Below, piece by piece: positions 16,717-26,207 of a DNA stretch of 64,000 nt. The DNA comes from an uncultured Lachnospiraceae bacterium (GTDB taxonomy: Bacteria; Bacillota; Clostridia; Lachnospirales; Lachnospiraceae). Each line of letters begins with the position of its first letter. Positions within the stretch are counted from its first letter, which is position 1. The stretch is from assembly GCA_947305245.1 (NCBI GenBank), contig CAMZDG010000003.1:1-64000 (forward strand). The letters run 5' to 3'. The notes beneath the pieces are model-generated. The model searched no databases. It was not told where the DNA came from and saw only the letters and a program-made list of their open reading frames with translations. Made by a program: the position numbers and the translations under genes.

Positions 16717-17904
16717 CTAATCTGATACCTTCTCGTATCTTTTCCTTGATCCCCGTCCGTTAGACGCATCCTCCGTAAAGAACTCCGGGGTGCATGTCAA
16801 GATTTCACAGTCCTTGCCGTCAAGCTTTTTGTAGACTACAATTGGCGCCTCTCCTCCGGCCAGCTTAGATACGCCAAGCACTTCGTAGCGTTTTCCGCGT
16901 TTGTCCTTGTATGTGCCGGGAGTAATCTGCTTCTTGGCCGTTGCGTAAGTCATCTTTTCCTTTTCCCGCCTCTTGTCCACTTCCTCCATTTCTCGGTAAA
17001 GGACAAGAATCTTGCGACAGCTTGGCAGGTCGCCGGCATATTTGTGTTTCTTGATTTCCACCTGCTCCAGCACAGAATCGATGTCCGTGTCGTTTAAGTA
17101 TCTGTAATGCTGCACAGCCATTTCTTCCGTGTCCACGACAAAATTGGAAAACGGCTTGCCAAACAAAACACCATACCGCTCCTTAAGCTCGTCTAATGCC
17201 TCCAAATCCCATTCATGACTAACAAGCGGCAGAAATCCCGCGAATTCATAAAACCTCTCTATAAGGGCCGTAGAATCGCTCACAATGGCAAGGATGTCAT
17301 CATCTTCTCCCACTTCATGCAGCGCACAGTGGAAAATCCCCTTCTCTTCGCCATTGATGACCTTAATGGCACTGATGCCGCGCAACGACTCCTTCCCGTC
17401 ATCGTCAATGTTCGTCCAAAGCTTTACAACGGCAAACGAGCCTCTCGCGCCCTGTCTCGGAATGATTGAAAGGTCATCCGGCATCGCATATTCGCGCATA
17501 TATAACTTGATCCAGACGGCGCCACCCTGCGAAGGAGGTACGTCCCTCTCACGGGGTTCCGCAACGATACCATACACGTATTTCCCCGCATCCATGAGCG
17601 AGCTCAGGATGGAATTTTGATGTCTCGGTATGTACCCGACCTTCCGCTCGTCCTCGTCAATGACCATAATGGCCCTCTTGTCATAAGGATTATCGGGTTC
17701 CCTTACAAGGGAAATTTTTTCGCCGGGATTCAGCTCGCTAAGAATCACGTCAGCGCCGCCGTTAAACCGCGTCCCGACGATCATCTGATACGCCAGGAAA
17801 AGGTCCTTCGCAAGGGAAGCACCAATTCCAATGCCATGCATTAAGTTTGTAAGCGCCAGGCCGTGCTCGTCTCGAAAGCCCAGTTCATTCTTCTCACTCC
17901 CCAT
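16717..17904 (-). CDS. HIRAN-domain protein
   Basis: A 395-residue protein with a HIRAN-like domain at about residues 38-135: MIVGTRFNGG, LVREPDNPYDKRAIMV, VGYIPRHQNSILSSL. HIRAN domains bind DNA 3' ends or damaged forks in HLTF-type helicases, but no helicase domain is attached here. The remainder is uncharacterised, with a small basic C-terminal region. The start overlaps the J-domain gene by 11 bases and uses a GGGAG site within it, so the two are probably translationally coupled. Confidence 0.75.
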   Translation of the reverse strand: MGSEKNELGFRDEHGLALTNLMHGIGIGASLAKDLFLAYQMIVGTRFNGGADVILSELNPGEKISLVREPDNPYDKRAIMVIDEDERKVGYIPRHQNSILSSLMDAGKYVYGIVAEPRERDVPPSQGGAVWIKLYMREYAMPDDLSIIPRQGARGSFAVVKLWTNIDDDGKESLRGISAIKVINGEEKGIFHCALHEVGEDDDILAIVSDSTALIERFYEFAGFLPLVSHEWDLEALDELKERYGVLFGKPFSNFVVDTEEMAVQHYRYLNDTDIDSVLEQVEIKKHKYAGDLPSCRKILVLYREMEEVDKRREKEKMTYATAKKQITPGTYKDKRGKRYEVLGVSKLAGGEAPIVVYKKLDGKDCEILTCTPEFFTEDASNGRGSRKRYEKVSD

Positions 17905-19009
17905 GGTTTAACTCCCATCTCAGCTTTTCAATTTCATCAACCAGCTTGCTGCACATCTCACGCACGTCATTCAGTTCACCGGACATCATGAACCGCTTCT
18001 CGGCAACCGCTTCCTCATCCTCCAGGAATGACTTCATGGTATACGGGAATTCACCCTTGATCTTCTGAATCTGCCTGATCAGCTCATCGCAAAGTCCCTG
18101 AAGTATCTTAATTACTTCCTTGATCCTTGCAATGTCTTCAGGCGTATCCTTATATTCATCCTCCGGCATGTCAGCGCCTGCGAGCTCCTCCCAGATCTTT
18201 TGCAGGGCATCCAGGTCACCTTTTTTATATGCTTCGTGCGCTTTGTTTAACAGCTCTTTTTCGCGCTCCGTAGGATTCGGATGCACGTCAGGATGAAGTC
18301 TCTTCACGATCTTCCTGTAAAGGCGCTTAATCTTTGCGGTAATGCTTTCATCCTTATTGGCAGAGCCGCCTTCACCGTTCTGCTGATTTGCCTGATCGCC
18401 ATCGCGGGAATTGTCATCGCCTTGCCCATCCTGATCATCCTTCTTCGCAGAGTCGTTTTCTTCCTCATCTTCACGGCCCATGCGCTCCCATTCGTCCTCA
18501 TCCGATTCATGTTTGGCACTGTGAGACTTTTCTTGCGTCTTTTCTGATCCAGCGCTGTCCTTAGGTCCAGTCGAATCTTGTGAGGATTCCTCTTTTTTCT
18601 GTTCCCTGGTCTCCTTATCATACTGTGACCAGTTGCTGCCGCCCTGCCATTCTTCCCTGGCCTTTTTCGCCTCTTCCGCCCTCTTATTGATGTCTTCCTG
18701 TGCCTGGCGGAATTCTTCCTGTGCCTGTGCCTCAGCCTCCTCGACCGAAATCTTTTTGCGGCGGTTGTTGATCTGCGCCTGAAGGAGCTCTATCGTTCTT
18801 CGGTACGTGTTCAGATAAAGATACGCGGCCATCAGCTCGCGTTCAAGACCTGCAATCTTTTCCTCGTATTCCGCCTCAAGCGCGGGACACACATGATACA
18901 GAAGGTCATCCCGAAGCGCCGTCAGGGAAACAATGCGGCTCTTCAGCCGATGAACCTCCTCCATCAGCTTGTCATATTCAGATTGGATTTCGATAATGGA
19001 ATTGTCCAT
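17894..19009 (-). CDS. Coiled-coil protein with internal J domain
   Basis: In this 371-residue protein residues 1-110 form a long coiled coil. Residues 110-215 are a low-complexity charged linker. A J domain follows: KRLYRKIVKRLHPDVHPNPT with the essential HPD near residue 241, then LNKAHEAYKKGDLDAL. The C-terminus is again helical. J-domain proteins stimulate DnaK (Hsp70) ATPase, so this could recruit the host chaperone to the HIRAN protein encoded next. Start preceded by GAGGACG. Confidence 0.75.
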   Translation of the reverse strand: MDNSIIEIQSEYDKLMEEVHRLKSRIVSLTALRDDLLYHVCPALEAEYEEKIAGLERELMAAYLYLNTYRRTIELLQAQINNRRKKISVEEAEAQAQEEFRQAQEDINKRAEEAKKAREEWQGGSNWSQYDKETREQKKEESSQDSTGPKDSAGSEKTQEKSHSAKHESDEDEWERMGREDEEENDSAKKDDQDGQGDDNSRDGDQANQQNGEGGSANKDESITAKIKRLYRKIVKRLHPDVHPNPTEREKELLNKAHEAYKKGDLDALQKIWEELAGADMPEDEYKDTPEDIARIKEVIKILQGLCDELIRQIQKIKGEFPYTMKSFLEDEEAVAEKRFMMSGELNDVREMCSKLVDEIEKLRWELNHGE

Positions 19010-19036
19010 GCTTCGTCCTCATGATTAAATGTTTCG

Positions 19037-19345
19037 TTATTTGTCGTAATGATTCCAGCCAAAGAATCCAGGGTCAGAATGTCCCTTCTTATTGCCGTCT
19101 TTGTCATAATGATTTACGCCAAAGAATCCGAGGTCGCTGTGGCCCGTCTTATTACCTTTCGCATCATAATGATTTACGCCGCCAAAGAAACCCAGATCAC
19201 TGTGTCCGGTCTTATTACCGTTGGCATCATAATGATTCATTCCGCCGAAAAGCCCTGGCATGCTCTCGCCGATCTTTCTTCCGTTCTCGTCATAATGATT
19301 GATCTGTCCAAAAAATCCAGGAGCACTATAACCCTTCTTCTGCAT
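19037..19345 (-). CDS. Protein of five tandem GFFG-NHYD repeats
   Basis: A 102-residue protein made almost wholly of five repeats of about 19-20 residues, each with GLFG or GFFG, then NHYD, then a D/N-x-x-G-x-K turn and G-H/E-S. The start at 19345 (MQKKGYS) is set by GGAGGAG. Repeats with YD-x-x-G turns usually form beta-rich solenoids or binding surfaces. No signal peptide or catalytic motif. The repeats are also visible at DNA level, so copy number could vary by slippage. Function unknown. Confidence 0.6.
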   Translation of the reverse strand: MQKKGYSAPGFFGQINHYDENGRKIGESMPGLFGGMNHYDANGNKTGHSDLGFFGGVNHYDAKGNKTGHSDLGFFGVNHYDKDGNKKGHSDPGFFGWNHYDK

Positions 19346-19394
19346 ATAATTTCTCCTCCAATATGTTAAAAACAAATCTTTTCCCCAAATTATA

Positions 19395-19712
19395 TTAGTA
19401 TATTTCTAAAACAGTCCTGCCCTGATTATGAGGAAAAAACATCCTTTTTATGCGACGGTTATTAAAATCTCCGCGGATCATGTCTCGAATTGCCGTTCCG
19501 TGATTATATCCGTGAATCACATCCAACTTAAACTCAAACTTGTAAAGAGCAATGATGTTATTAAGAGCTCTCCTAGCCTCTTTGCAACTCATCTGATGAA
19601 GATCAACACAAACAATGGGTGTTCCATCTTCTTCATGAGAGATTTTTACTCTCCACAAATCATCCCCAAACATTACAAAAGTCATCTTTTGCATCATCTG
19701 ATCGTATCCCAT
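19395..19712 (-). CDS. Smr-like small protein
   Basis: A 105-residue protein whose second half follows the Smr domain: VDLHQMSCKEARRALNNII (Smr: DLHG-x-x-x-x-EA), LDVIHGYNHGTAIRDMI (Smr: IHG-x-G-x-G-x-L), and a final strand RTVLEIY. Smr domains are nucleases or RNA/DNA-binding modules (MutS2, SmrB). The usual G after DLH is Q here and the GxG loop reads YNHG, so activity is uncertain. AAAGGGAGG precedes the ATG. Confidence 0.6.
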   Translation of the reverse strand: MGYDQMMQKMTFVMFGDDLWRVKISHEEDGTPIVCVDLHQMSCKEARRALNNIIALYKFEFKLDVIHGYNHGTAIRDMIRGDFNNRRIKRMFFPHNQGRTVLEIY

Positions 19713-19791
19713 AAGTGTTACCTCCCTTTCATTTGTTAATGAAAGTATAAGTCTACCACTTATGGAATTTGTAACTTACGATGACGTCCAA

Positions 19792-22700
19792 CTATTCTGG
19801 TATTGGATATGACTCAATAATGTCTACTATACGCTTTTTCAACATTTCGTCCAATTCAGCTTCTAGATTATGTAAAATCCATTTAGCTTTTTCTTTTCCA
19901 TACATAATTGCAGCTAATAATATATACTTTTCCGCAATGAACTCTCCGGCCGCATCGAATTTATCCTGTTTTTCATATACTCGCAAATAATATTCAAAAC
20001 CATGCTTCTGCAAAAATCTGTTATGTGGTATGCCACCAGTTGTTTCAATTACTGCCTCATAGAATCTCCGCGTCCATGTGTTCTTGACCTTTTTATCTAA
20101 ATTTGACTCGTCAAGTTTTTGGCATAGTGTAGAGCCATTCGCCCTAAGAATCGTGGCCATAAATGAATCCAAAAATGCATCATACCCTTCTTGAATGAGA
20201 ATACTAGCAAGCCCTGATAATATATACCAGTAGCATTCTCTGATGATTCCATGTTTATATCTAATATCGATCTCATCATCCTCGATTGCTTCCACCCATT
20301 CATGAAACGCAATCTGATTGATTTCTTCGATTATCTCATTACAAGCATCAAATGCCTTGAGCCTTCCTGCCACAGAATAAAGAGTCAAAATATAGTTTAT
20401 CCATATTCCAAATGACATTTCTCTTACTCTTTCTCTGTCGTTCCACATGGCAATCATTTTCTGATAATAACTTCTGGCAATTTTATGAAACCCCATGTTG
20501 TATACGCACTTTATTAAATCAATGAGTTGTGTAATATGTTCTACATTTTCAATGCGTATCTCTTTATATATGCTTTCGACCAGTACGGAATTCTTTCTCT
20601 TGTTACATGTAATCATTTTAGATAATGCAACATAGAATCGAAATCTCTCATTTGTCAATTCAGTTCCTGCTTCAGCAAACACTAAATCGCAAACCTTTTC
20701 AAGACAGCCATAATACAAATCGCAAATATCTGGCTTTTGCAGGAATATATTTTTCTTTTGTCCAAAAGTATATCCTCTTTCAATCTCCCCACATATAAAA
20801 TCTAATAGCAATTTTCTCTTTAAGTCTTCTGGTATTTTTTCATCTGAACAAATAACATCAAACACAGAATTCTTCACTAATGCTTTTCTAATTGCAGCTG
20901 GCTGTCGAGACAAAAAATCAAGGTTTAGTATTGTTTTGTAATTATCAAATGACAAATGCTCTGTTTTGATTAGTCGCTTAACTGATTCTCCTATGTTTTT
21001 GCGCCACTGTGCCCTATCAGAGCAATAGAGAAGATTAACAATTCCATGCTTTTGTATCTCATAAGGCACTCCATTTATATTTCCGTTTTCTTCTGCTTCC
21101 CGCTCCCACTCCAGGCTATAAAAATCTGCTTTCTCCGGAGAAAATGAATCTGGCAGCACAAACACACCTTGGTAATATAACAGTAACGATATAATTCCCT
21201 TGTATAATTCAAAATATCTTTTTCTTCTTTCACAATTACCCCACGAATCATTAATCACATATAAGAGATATGAAATCTTTGCCACCATTAAATACATATC
21301 TGCAATCTCTGGCCACTTGGTCAAATCAAAAACATTGCTGAATGAGACACGAGGATAAGCACTCCATTTTCCATCAGAAACCGTATTAGTCATCATGCAC
21401 GGAGTCAAAGCTCCAACCAAATGCTCTATCGCCTCTATCGCTTCTTCAGCCTCAGGTGACCGTTCAACATCTACATTATTGTCATTATCATAAACAAACA
21501 ATCCATACCAAGATCTAAGCGCAAAGCAAATAGGTAAAAAACACATTTTCATAACATCATAATCAAAATCAATCTCATAAAAATACAAATTATATAGTCC
21601 AACAGCTAGTTCCATGCTTTTCCGATCAATATATAGCGCAGTCGGTATTGCATCAATATTGGGATTAATCTTCACATCTGCATAAGCAAATAGCTTGGGC
21701 AAAAAGTATTGATCAGATGCCACACTTCTAAAATCGTTTGCCGAAAAGAAAATCGATTTTACATCCAGAAATCCATTTCTATATCTGTATTCAATGTATC
21801 TATACATTTCTTCAAAAATACATTCCGACTCATCATCCAATTCTGCCGCATCGCAATAGACTCTTAAATAATTTCCTATACTATTGATCAGTTCATCATC
21901 ATCCGGTCTTTCATTTAGTTTCACAAGCTTTTCGTACGTATTCTTAATGATAGCCATATAGTATTTCTTATCATTTAGTGTCTGTTCGATCAGCTCGCTA
22001 ACAACAGGATGAAGTCGCATGGTCATCACATCTTCATCCGTTTCATAATCATAAACATATACCTTATCAATCCAGCCTCGATCTATTAGATCATTTAACA
22101 TGGATAAATTATTATCTTTGGAATACTCACGATATACTGATTTTGTCAGTTTTTTGTGATCATCCATAGCTTTTAGATTTGCCAGAACACACTTATATTT
22201 TTCATCCAAGTCTGACAAATTAAACAAATGATTCATGTGGCCCAAAAGAGTTTCTTGCGTTATCTTGCCATCTTTCCTATGCTTCACCTTTTCCGTATCA
22301 TCGCCAAATCCAGAAATTCCCTCATCTTCTATTTTTTCCCAAAACTCAGCGACAGGCATATCGCTCGCATGTAGTTGACGAGCAATAAGCGGTACCATCA
22401 TAGTATAATTATCAAATTTTCCGATAATCTTGCGCACGAATGTATCTTCTTCAGAAGTAATCTTTCTTCCATACTCATGGATAAACAATGGAATCAAATC
22501 ATCAATACTCATAGCATTCAATTCCATCTGTTTGATTTCATCAGAACAAATCTCCGTGTGATCATTTCTTGAAGTGAAAAGAAACTTTGCATTCAGAGAT
22601 AATAGCCTCATCAAATCAACATCATCGTCAACGTCAAAATTGTCTATGATAAATAGAGTCCCTTTTGAACATACTTTTTCAAGTTTCTTCCATTTCTTTT

Positions 22701-23901
22701 CTTTATCATCTTCATCATATCCCTTGATAGCCACATCCTGAACAAACTGATTAAGCCCTTTCTGATCATTATAAATGTCAAAAACGGTTACATCATATTC
22801 ATCCTTATGGATCTGAACATATTTCTTTGCTAATTCCGTCTTGCCAATACCACCAAAGCCATGCAAAAACACAACTTTTGCTTCGCCCTGAAGCAACTCA
22901 TGCAGTTTCTGCAATTCGCCAGATCTTCCAACAAAGAAAACATCACTTATCGATTCTTTGGGAAGTATATACTCTTCATTAGAACATATCTTGATGGCTT
23001 CTTCCAAAGCCTGGATCAATTCTTCCGTCTTATCATATCTTCTGTTAACTGACGCTGCGATTGTCTTTCTGAAAACTCTTTTTAAGACTGCATTGATTCT
23101 TGAATCATACGCATCCGTCCAATATTCCGGAATTTCATATTCTGCAAAGACGCCTATGTCATCATTTTCCGGATATCTGTCCATTAACTTCCAAAACAGT
23201 ACTGCTCCGATCGCATAAATGTCTGTTTTCTCCGATATCTTCCGTCTTTTTCCTTGGATTTGCTCTGGGGCAGCCCAACCAAATGTGTAAGGTATGGCGG
23301 ATGCTAGACCGGAAACCAAATCATCTTTTTTGATAATTGTATCAGAATCCAACAGTTTAATTATGTCCCTTGTCTCAGGAAGAACCAAGAAATTTTCTGG
23401 TTTGACATCCAGATACAAATATCCCTGACTGTGATACATACCAATTACTTTAGTCAATGCGCAAACGGTTTTAAGTATTTCCGGCAAGCTTTCCGTTTGA
23501 TCTTCAGCAAAAGTTACCCCGTTATCTATATCTACCACGGTATATAGCGTATTATTCGCTTCACACATGTCATCAACGACATGTGTAAATGTATTTCCAA
23601 ATCGCTCATCGTTTTGAACGCGTACCTGCTTTTCATAAGCTAATTTGAACAGACTTTTAGACTGCGTTTCCAAAGCTGGACTTGGCCATACCAGTCCGCC
23701 CGATTCCATTCTTGTAACGCCCTGCTCGGCTGGAAAACATTCTTTTATCCTAACCTTTCTGCTTATGTCTCCAGCGCTATGGGCTGCGTACGCAATACAA
23801 TGAGCCCCTCTTCCCGCAATGTCATCAATAACATAAGTTCTGGGACCAGTGGTATTAATTAATATAATTCTCTCTCCATTCGGTAAACACATTCTTTCCA
23901 T
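19792..23901 (-). CDS. Protein kinase-STAND NTPase fusion
   Basis: A 1369-residue protein. Residues 1-300 form a Ser/Thr protein kinase: VRIKECFP (ATP-binding Lys), YLDVKPENF near 167 (catalytic loop), KLLDSDT (DFG equivalent) and GWAAPEQ (APE equivalent). Then a STAND/NB-ARC NTPase: VGRSGELQKLHELL, Walker A GFGGIGKTELAKKY near 350, Walker B TLFIIDNFD near 420, FLFTSRND. The last 800 residues are helical and TPR-like, probably the sensor. STAND proteins are threat sensors that oligomerise on binding a trigger; here the likely effector is the kinase. GGGAGG precedes the ATG. It follows the HTH-like gene by 56 bases, and the operon is preceded by a cyclic-dinucleotide riboswitch. Confidence 0.85.
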   Translation of the reverse strand: MERMCLPNGERIILINTTGPRTYVIDDIAGRGAHCIAYAAHSAGDISRKVRIKECFPAEQGVTRMESGGLVWPSPALETQSKSLFKLAYEKQVRVQNDERFGNTFTHVVDDMCEANNTLYTVVDIDNGVTFAEDQTESLPEILKTVCALTKVIGMYHSQGYLYLDVKPENFLVLPETRDIIKLLDSDTIIKKDDLVSGLASAIPYTFGWAAPEQIQGKRRKISEKTDIYAIGAVLFWKLMDRYPENDDIGVFAEYEIPEYWTDAYDSRINAVLKRVFRKTIAASVNRRYDKTEELIQALEEAIKICSNEEYILPKESISDVFFVGRSGELQKLHELLQGEAKVVFLHGFGGIGKTELAKKYVQIHKDEYDVTVFDIYNDQKGLNQFVQDVAIKGYDEDDKEKKWKKLEKVCSKGTLFIIDNFDVDDDVDLMRLLSLNAKFLFTSRNDHTEICSDEIKQMELNAMSIDDLIPLFIHEYGRKITSEEDTFVRKIIGKFDNYTMMVPLIARQLHASDMPVAEFWEKIEDEGISGFGDDTEKVKHRKDGKITQETLLGHMNHLFNLSDLDEKYKCVLANLKAMDDHKKLTKSVYREYSKDNNLSMLNDLIDRGWIDKVYVYDYETDEDVMTMRLHPVVSELIEQTLNDKKYYMAIIKNTYEKLVKLNERPDDDELINSIGNYLRVYCDAAELDDESECIFEEMYRYIEYRYRNGFLDVKSIFFSANDFRSVASDQYFLPKLFAYADVKINPNIDAIPTALYIDRKSMELAVGLYNLYFYEIDFDYDVMKMCFLPICFALRSWYGLFVYDNDNNVDVERSPEAEEAIEAIEHLVGALTPCMMTNTVSDGKWSAYPRVSFSNVFDLTKWPEIADMYLMVAKISYLLYVINDSWGNCERRKRYFELYKGIISLLLYYQGVFVLPDSFSPEKADFYSLEWEREAEENGNINGVPYEIQKHGIVNLLYCSDRAQWRKNIGESVKRLIKTEHLSFDNYKTILNLDFLSRQPAAIRKALVKNSVFDVICSDEKIPEDLKRKLLLDFICGEIERGYTFGQKKNIFLQKPDICDLYYGCLEKVCDLVFAEAGTELTNERFRFYVALSKMITCNKRKNSVLVESIYKEIRIENVEHITQLIDLIKCVYNMGFHKIARSYYQKMIAMWNDRERVREMSFGIWINYILTLYSVAGRLKAFDACNEIIEEINQIAFHEWVEAIEDDEIDIRYKHGIIRECYWYILSGLASILIQEGYDAFLDSFMATILRANGSTLCQKLDESNLDKKVKNTWTRRFYEAVIETTGGIPHNRFLQKHGFEYYLRVYEKQDKFDAAGEFIAEKYILLAAIMYGKEKAKWILHNLEAELDEMLKKRIVDIIESYPIPE

Positions 23902-23957
23902 AAAAGCCTCCCTCGCTCATCTAGCGTCTTATTATCGATGCTAAACCACGAAGCCTT

Positions 23958-25166
23958 TTATTTGTAACTTTCGTTGACATCATCATACAGAAATGCCTCT
24001 GCCATGATATCCCTAAACATATCCAACGGTCGATCTTTAATTGAACAGTATAAAAACATCCAATCATACGGGTTTCCAAAATAAAGGGCCGGTAAGTTTG
24101 CTTCAAGAAGCAAAGAGTCAAGCTGCACCTGGTAATCTTCAATGTCAGCCTCAATGTCTCCATACTGTTTCAAAAACCAAAACTTATATGAAAACAGTAA
24201 AATAATCATTTTCCGTAACTCTTCAAATGTTGGATTTTCTTTGGAAAATGTATGCTTTGTTGGAAACCTATTCATTATTTCCTGAGGAAGATTGGCATTC
24301 TTAAAAAGCGATACGCTTGATTCTTCCTGCGCTTTAACCATGTTGATTCCCAATATAATGTCAAGCATAGTACTAATCGACGTTAGAGACTTATTCTTAT
24401 CCAACAGCCCGTTCTCTCTGTCTAAATCAGCCGATGCATAACTAATGAATATTTCACGGGTCAAATAGCTGGCATCCTTGTCAATCCTGCGATTTTTCAA
24501 TCCAATTCTGTCAGCCTCCGAAGGCAAAATCTCGTCTATCAACTTTTCTTTTATCATCTGCGCACTTTGAGAGGATATTTGAAAATTATGCGGATGGCGT
24601 TTTATGTATTCAATCAGCTCGCTGTCTTGAGTTATTCCGTCCACATCTTCTTTTAATGCTTGTGTATATATAGTTCCCTCCGGTTGCTTGCTTTCGTCTT
24701 GAATAACCTGAGCGCATAGATTCTGAGCACATTCATAAGGCAATCCCTTTTTGATACAATAATAATATATAAATTCCTTTATGGATCTCATATTAAATGC
24801 CTTATCGTAATATACTTTTTGAAAAAGATAACATGTTTCCTCGATGTTTAAGCCCAACAAAAAGCTAAGAACATACATGTGTTCCCTACTCTGCTCTCCC
24901 TTCTTGGGTCTGTTATTTGTGAACCAGTTATCTATTGTATTACGATTAAGCAGGCAGCCTTGCTCTTTATTGAGCTTTTTTAAGTAATCACGCGCACTCA
25001 ACGATCTGTCAGACATTTTCTTTTCAATAACATCCGTAAGGCCTTCTCCAAAGCTTCGAAAAACGCCCTCATCATTTAGAAAAGAAATAACATCATCTGA
25101 TATGTCATCAGATTCGTCGCCCCACATTTCAAAAATCATGTCTTCCAGTTTCTCAGTATACTGCAC
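23958..25166 (-). CDS. HTH-like regulator or partner of the kinase-STAND protein
   Basis: A 402-residue, mostly helical protein. The segment GCLLNRNTIDNWFTNNRP, followed by HMYVLSFLLGLNIEETCYLF, looks like an XRE-type helix-turn-helix with a trailing helix (near residues 65-110). The remainder has no recognisable motif. The start codon is GTG, six bases after GGAGGT. It lies directly upstream of the kinase-STAND gene, so it may sense the same trigger, be a kinase substrate, or regulate the operon. Family not recognised beyond the HTH-like part. Confidence 0.6.
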   Translation of the reverse strand: MQYTEKLEDMIFEMWGDESDDISDDVISFLNDEGVFRSFGEGLTDVIEKKMSDRSLSARDYLKKLNKEQGCLLNRNTIDNWFTNNRPKKGEQSREHMYVLSFLLGLNIEETCYLFQKVYYDKAFNMRSIKEFIYYYCIKKGLPYECAQNLCAQVIQDESKQPEGTIYTQALKEDVDGITQDSELIEYIKRHPHNFQISSQSAQMIKEKLIDEILPSEADRIGLKNRRIDKDASYLTREIFISYASADLDRENGLLDKNKSLTSISTMLDIILGINMVKAQEESSVSLFKNANLPQEIMNRFPTKHTFSKENPTFEELRKMIILLFSYKFWFLKQYGDIEADIEDYQVQLDSLLLEANLPALYFGNPYDWMFLYCSIKDRPLDMFRDIMAEAFLYDDVNESYK

Positions 25167-25196
25167 AGTTGACCTCCATCAATAAATGCTCATTTT

Positions 25197-26078
25197 CTAC
25201 ACTGGTCTATTGGTTACTTCAAAACCATTTTTAAACTTGTTAAACCAATAATAATAAATCACACAGGAATGAACCATCAGTTCAAATTCTTTCTTGGACT
25301 GTCCATCGCCAAATTCCTCATACCACTCTGCAACATCATCTTTGTCAAAATGAAAATATGAATCGTCATCATGCTCTTCGAACAGCTCAAGTATCTTGGG
25401 GTTAACACGCAAATCTCGAAGCTCATCATATGTCATAAAACCATGGTCTGGATCAATCATCATGAATTCATAACCATGTTCGCGACAATATTCTTCGAGG
25501 CCTGCATACTTTTCCATGTTTGAATGATTATCCATGGCCGTAGCGGCCTTAACCTCAATTATGGCAATATGATTAAGTTTCGTAAGAACTACCATGTCTG
25601 GATAATAACTCACATCCGATCTGAATGCCGTTTCGTATGGTATTCTTAGTTTTTGTCCTCCGCCGGAAATAATAAGATCGTTATTCTCCAAGTATTCCCA
25701 CATAGCAACTTCACTTTTTGAATCGCATTCGATAATATTATGGGACCGGGTAATATGATAATACTTCGTTGTTACATCTCCTGGCGATAAGCACACTCCC
25801 CAATTCGCCAAAGAATTGAATTCATCCAAAGAAAAATACTCTGCCTCTTCTACATTATTGAGTTTTTGCAGGACCGGATCATCATAGTCCTCGTCATCGT
25901 CGTCGAATTCCTCGCGTGCAAACCACTTATATGCATCGTCAATTTCGAAAATATCCTGATTGGAATAAAGGCAACTGTTTACTGTTTTCTTATCTAATCC
26001 CAGGATATCGGCAATGTCTCTCGCTTTAATCCCTTCTGGATGATCCAACAAGACACATAAAATATCTTCCCAAAGCAT
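25197..26078 (-). CDS. Winged-helix plus PD-(D/E)XK nuclease-like protein
   Basis: A roughly 293-residue protein. Residues 1-60 look like a winged helix (GIKARDIADILGLDKKTVNSCL). A Cys/Asp/Glu-rich linker follows. Then comes a PD-(D/E)XK-type core: SEVAMWEYL, YYPDMVVLTKLNHIAIIEVKAA (near 160-180; catalytic Asp, Glu and Lys present), and an alpha/beta continuation EHGYEFMMIDPD. The pattern predicts a nuclease or a nuclease-fold binding protein. I chose the ATG at 26078 (MLWEDIL) with GAAGGTG upstream; the longer frame's ATG at 26114 has no such site. It follows the excisionase-like gene by 129 bases without a visible terminator. Confidence 0.65.
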   Translation of the reverse strand: MLWEDILCVLLDHPEGIKARDIADILGLDKKTVNSCLYSNQDIFEIDDAYKWFAREEFDDDDEDYDDPVLQKLNNVEEAEYFSLDEFNSLANWGVCLSPGDVTTKYYHITRSHNIIECDSKSEVAMWEYLENNDLIISGGGQKLRIPYETAFRSDVSYYPDMVVLTKLNHIAIIEVKAATAMDNHSNMEKYAGLEEYCREHGYEFMMIDPDHGFMTYDELRDLRVNPKILELFEEHDDDSYFHFDKDDVAEWYEEFGDGQSKKEFELMVHSCVIYYYWFNKFKNGFEVTNRPV

Positions 26079-26207
26079 ATAATCACCTTCATAACAATTC
26101 AAGCCAATTCCCATTAGTACTATCGTTACTTTGTTATCATGCTGCTTCCACTTTGATTACTAATTTCCTTAGTCATTTCTGACCCTTATGAATCATGAGC
26201 CCAAAAC

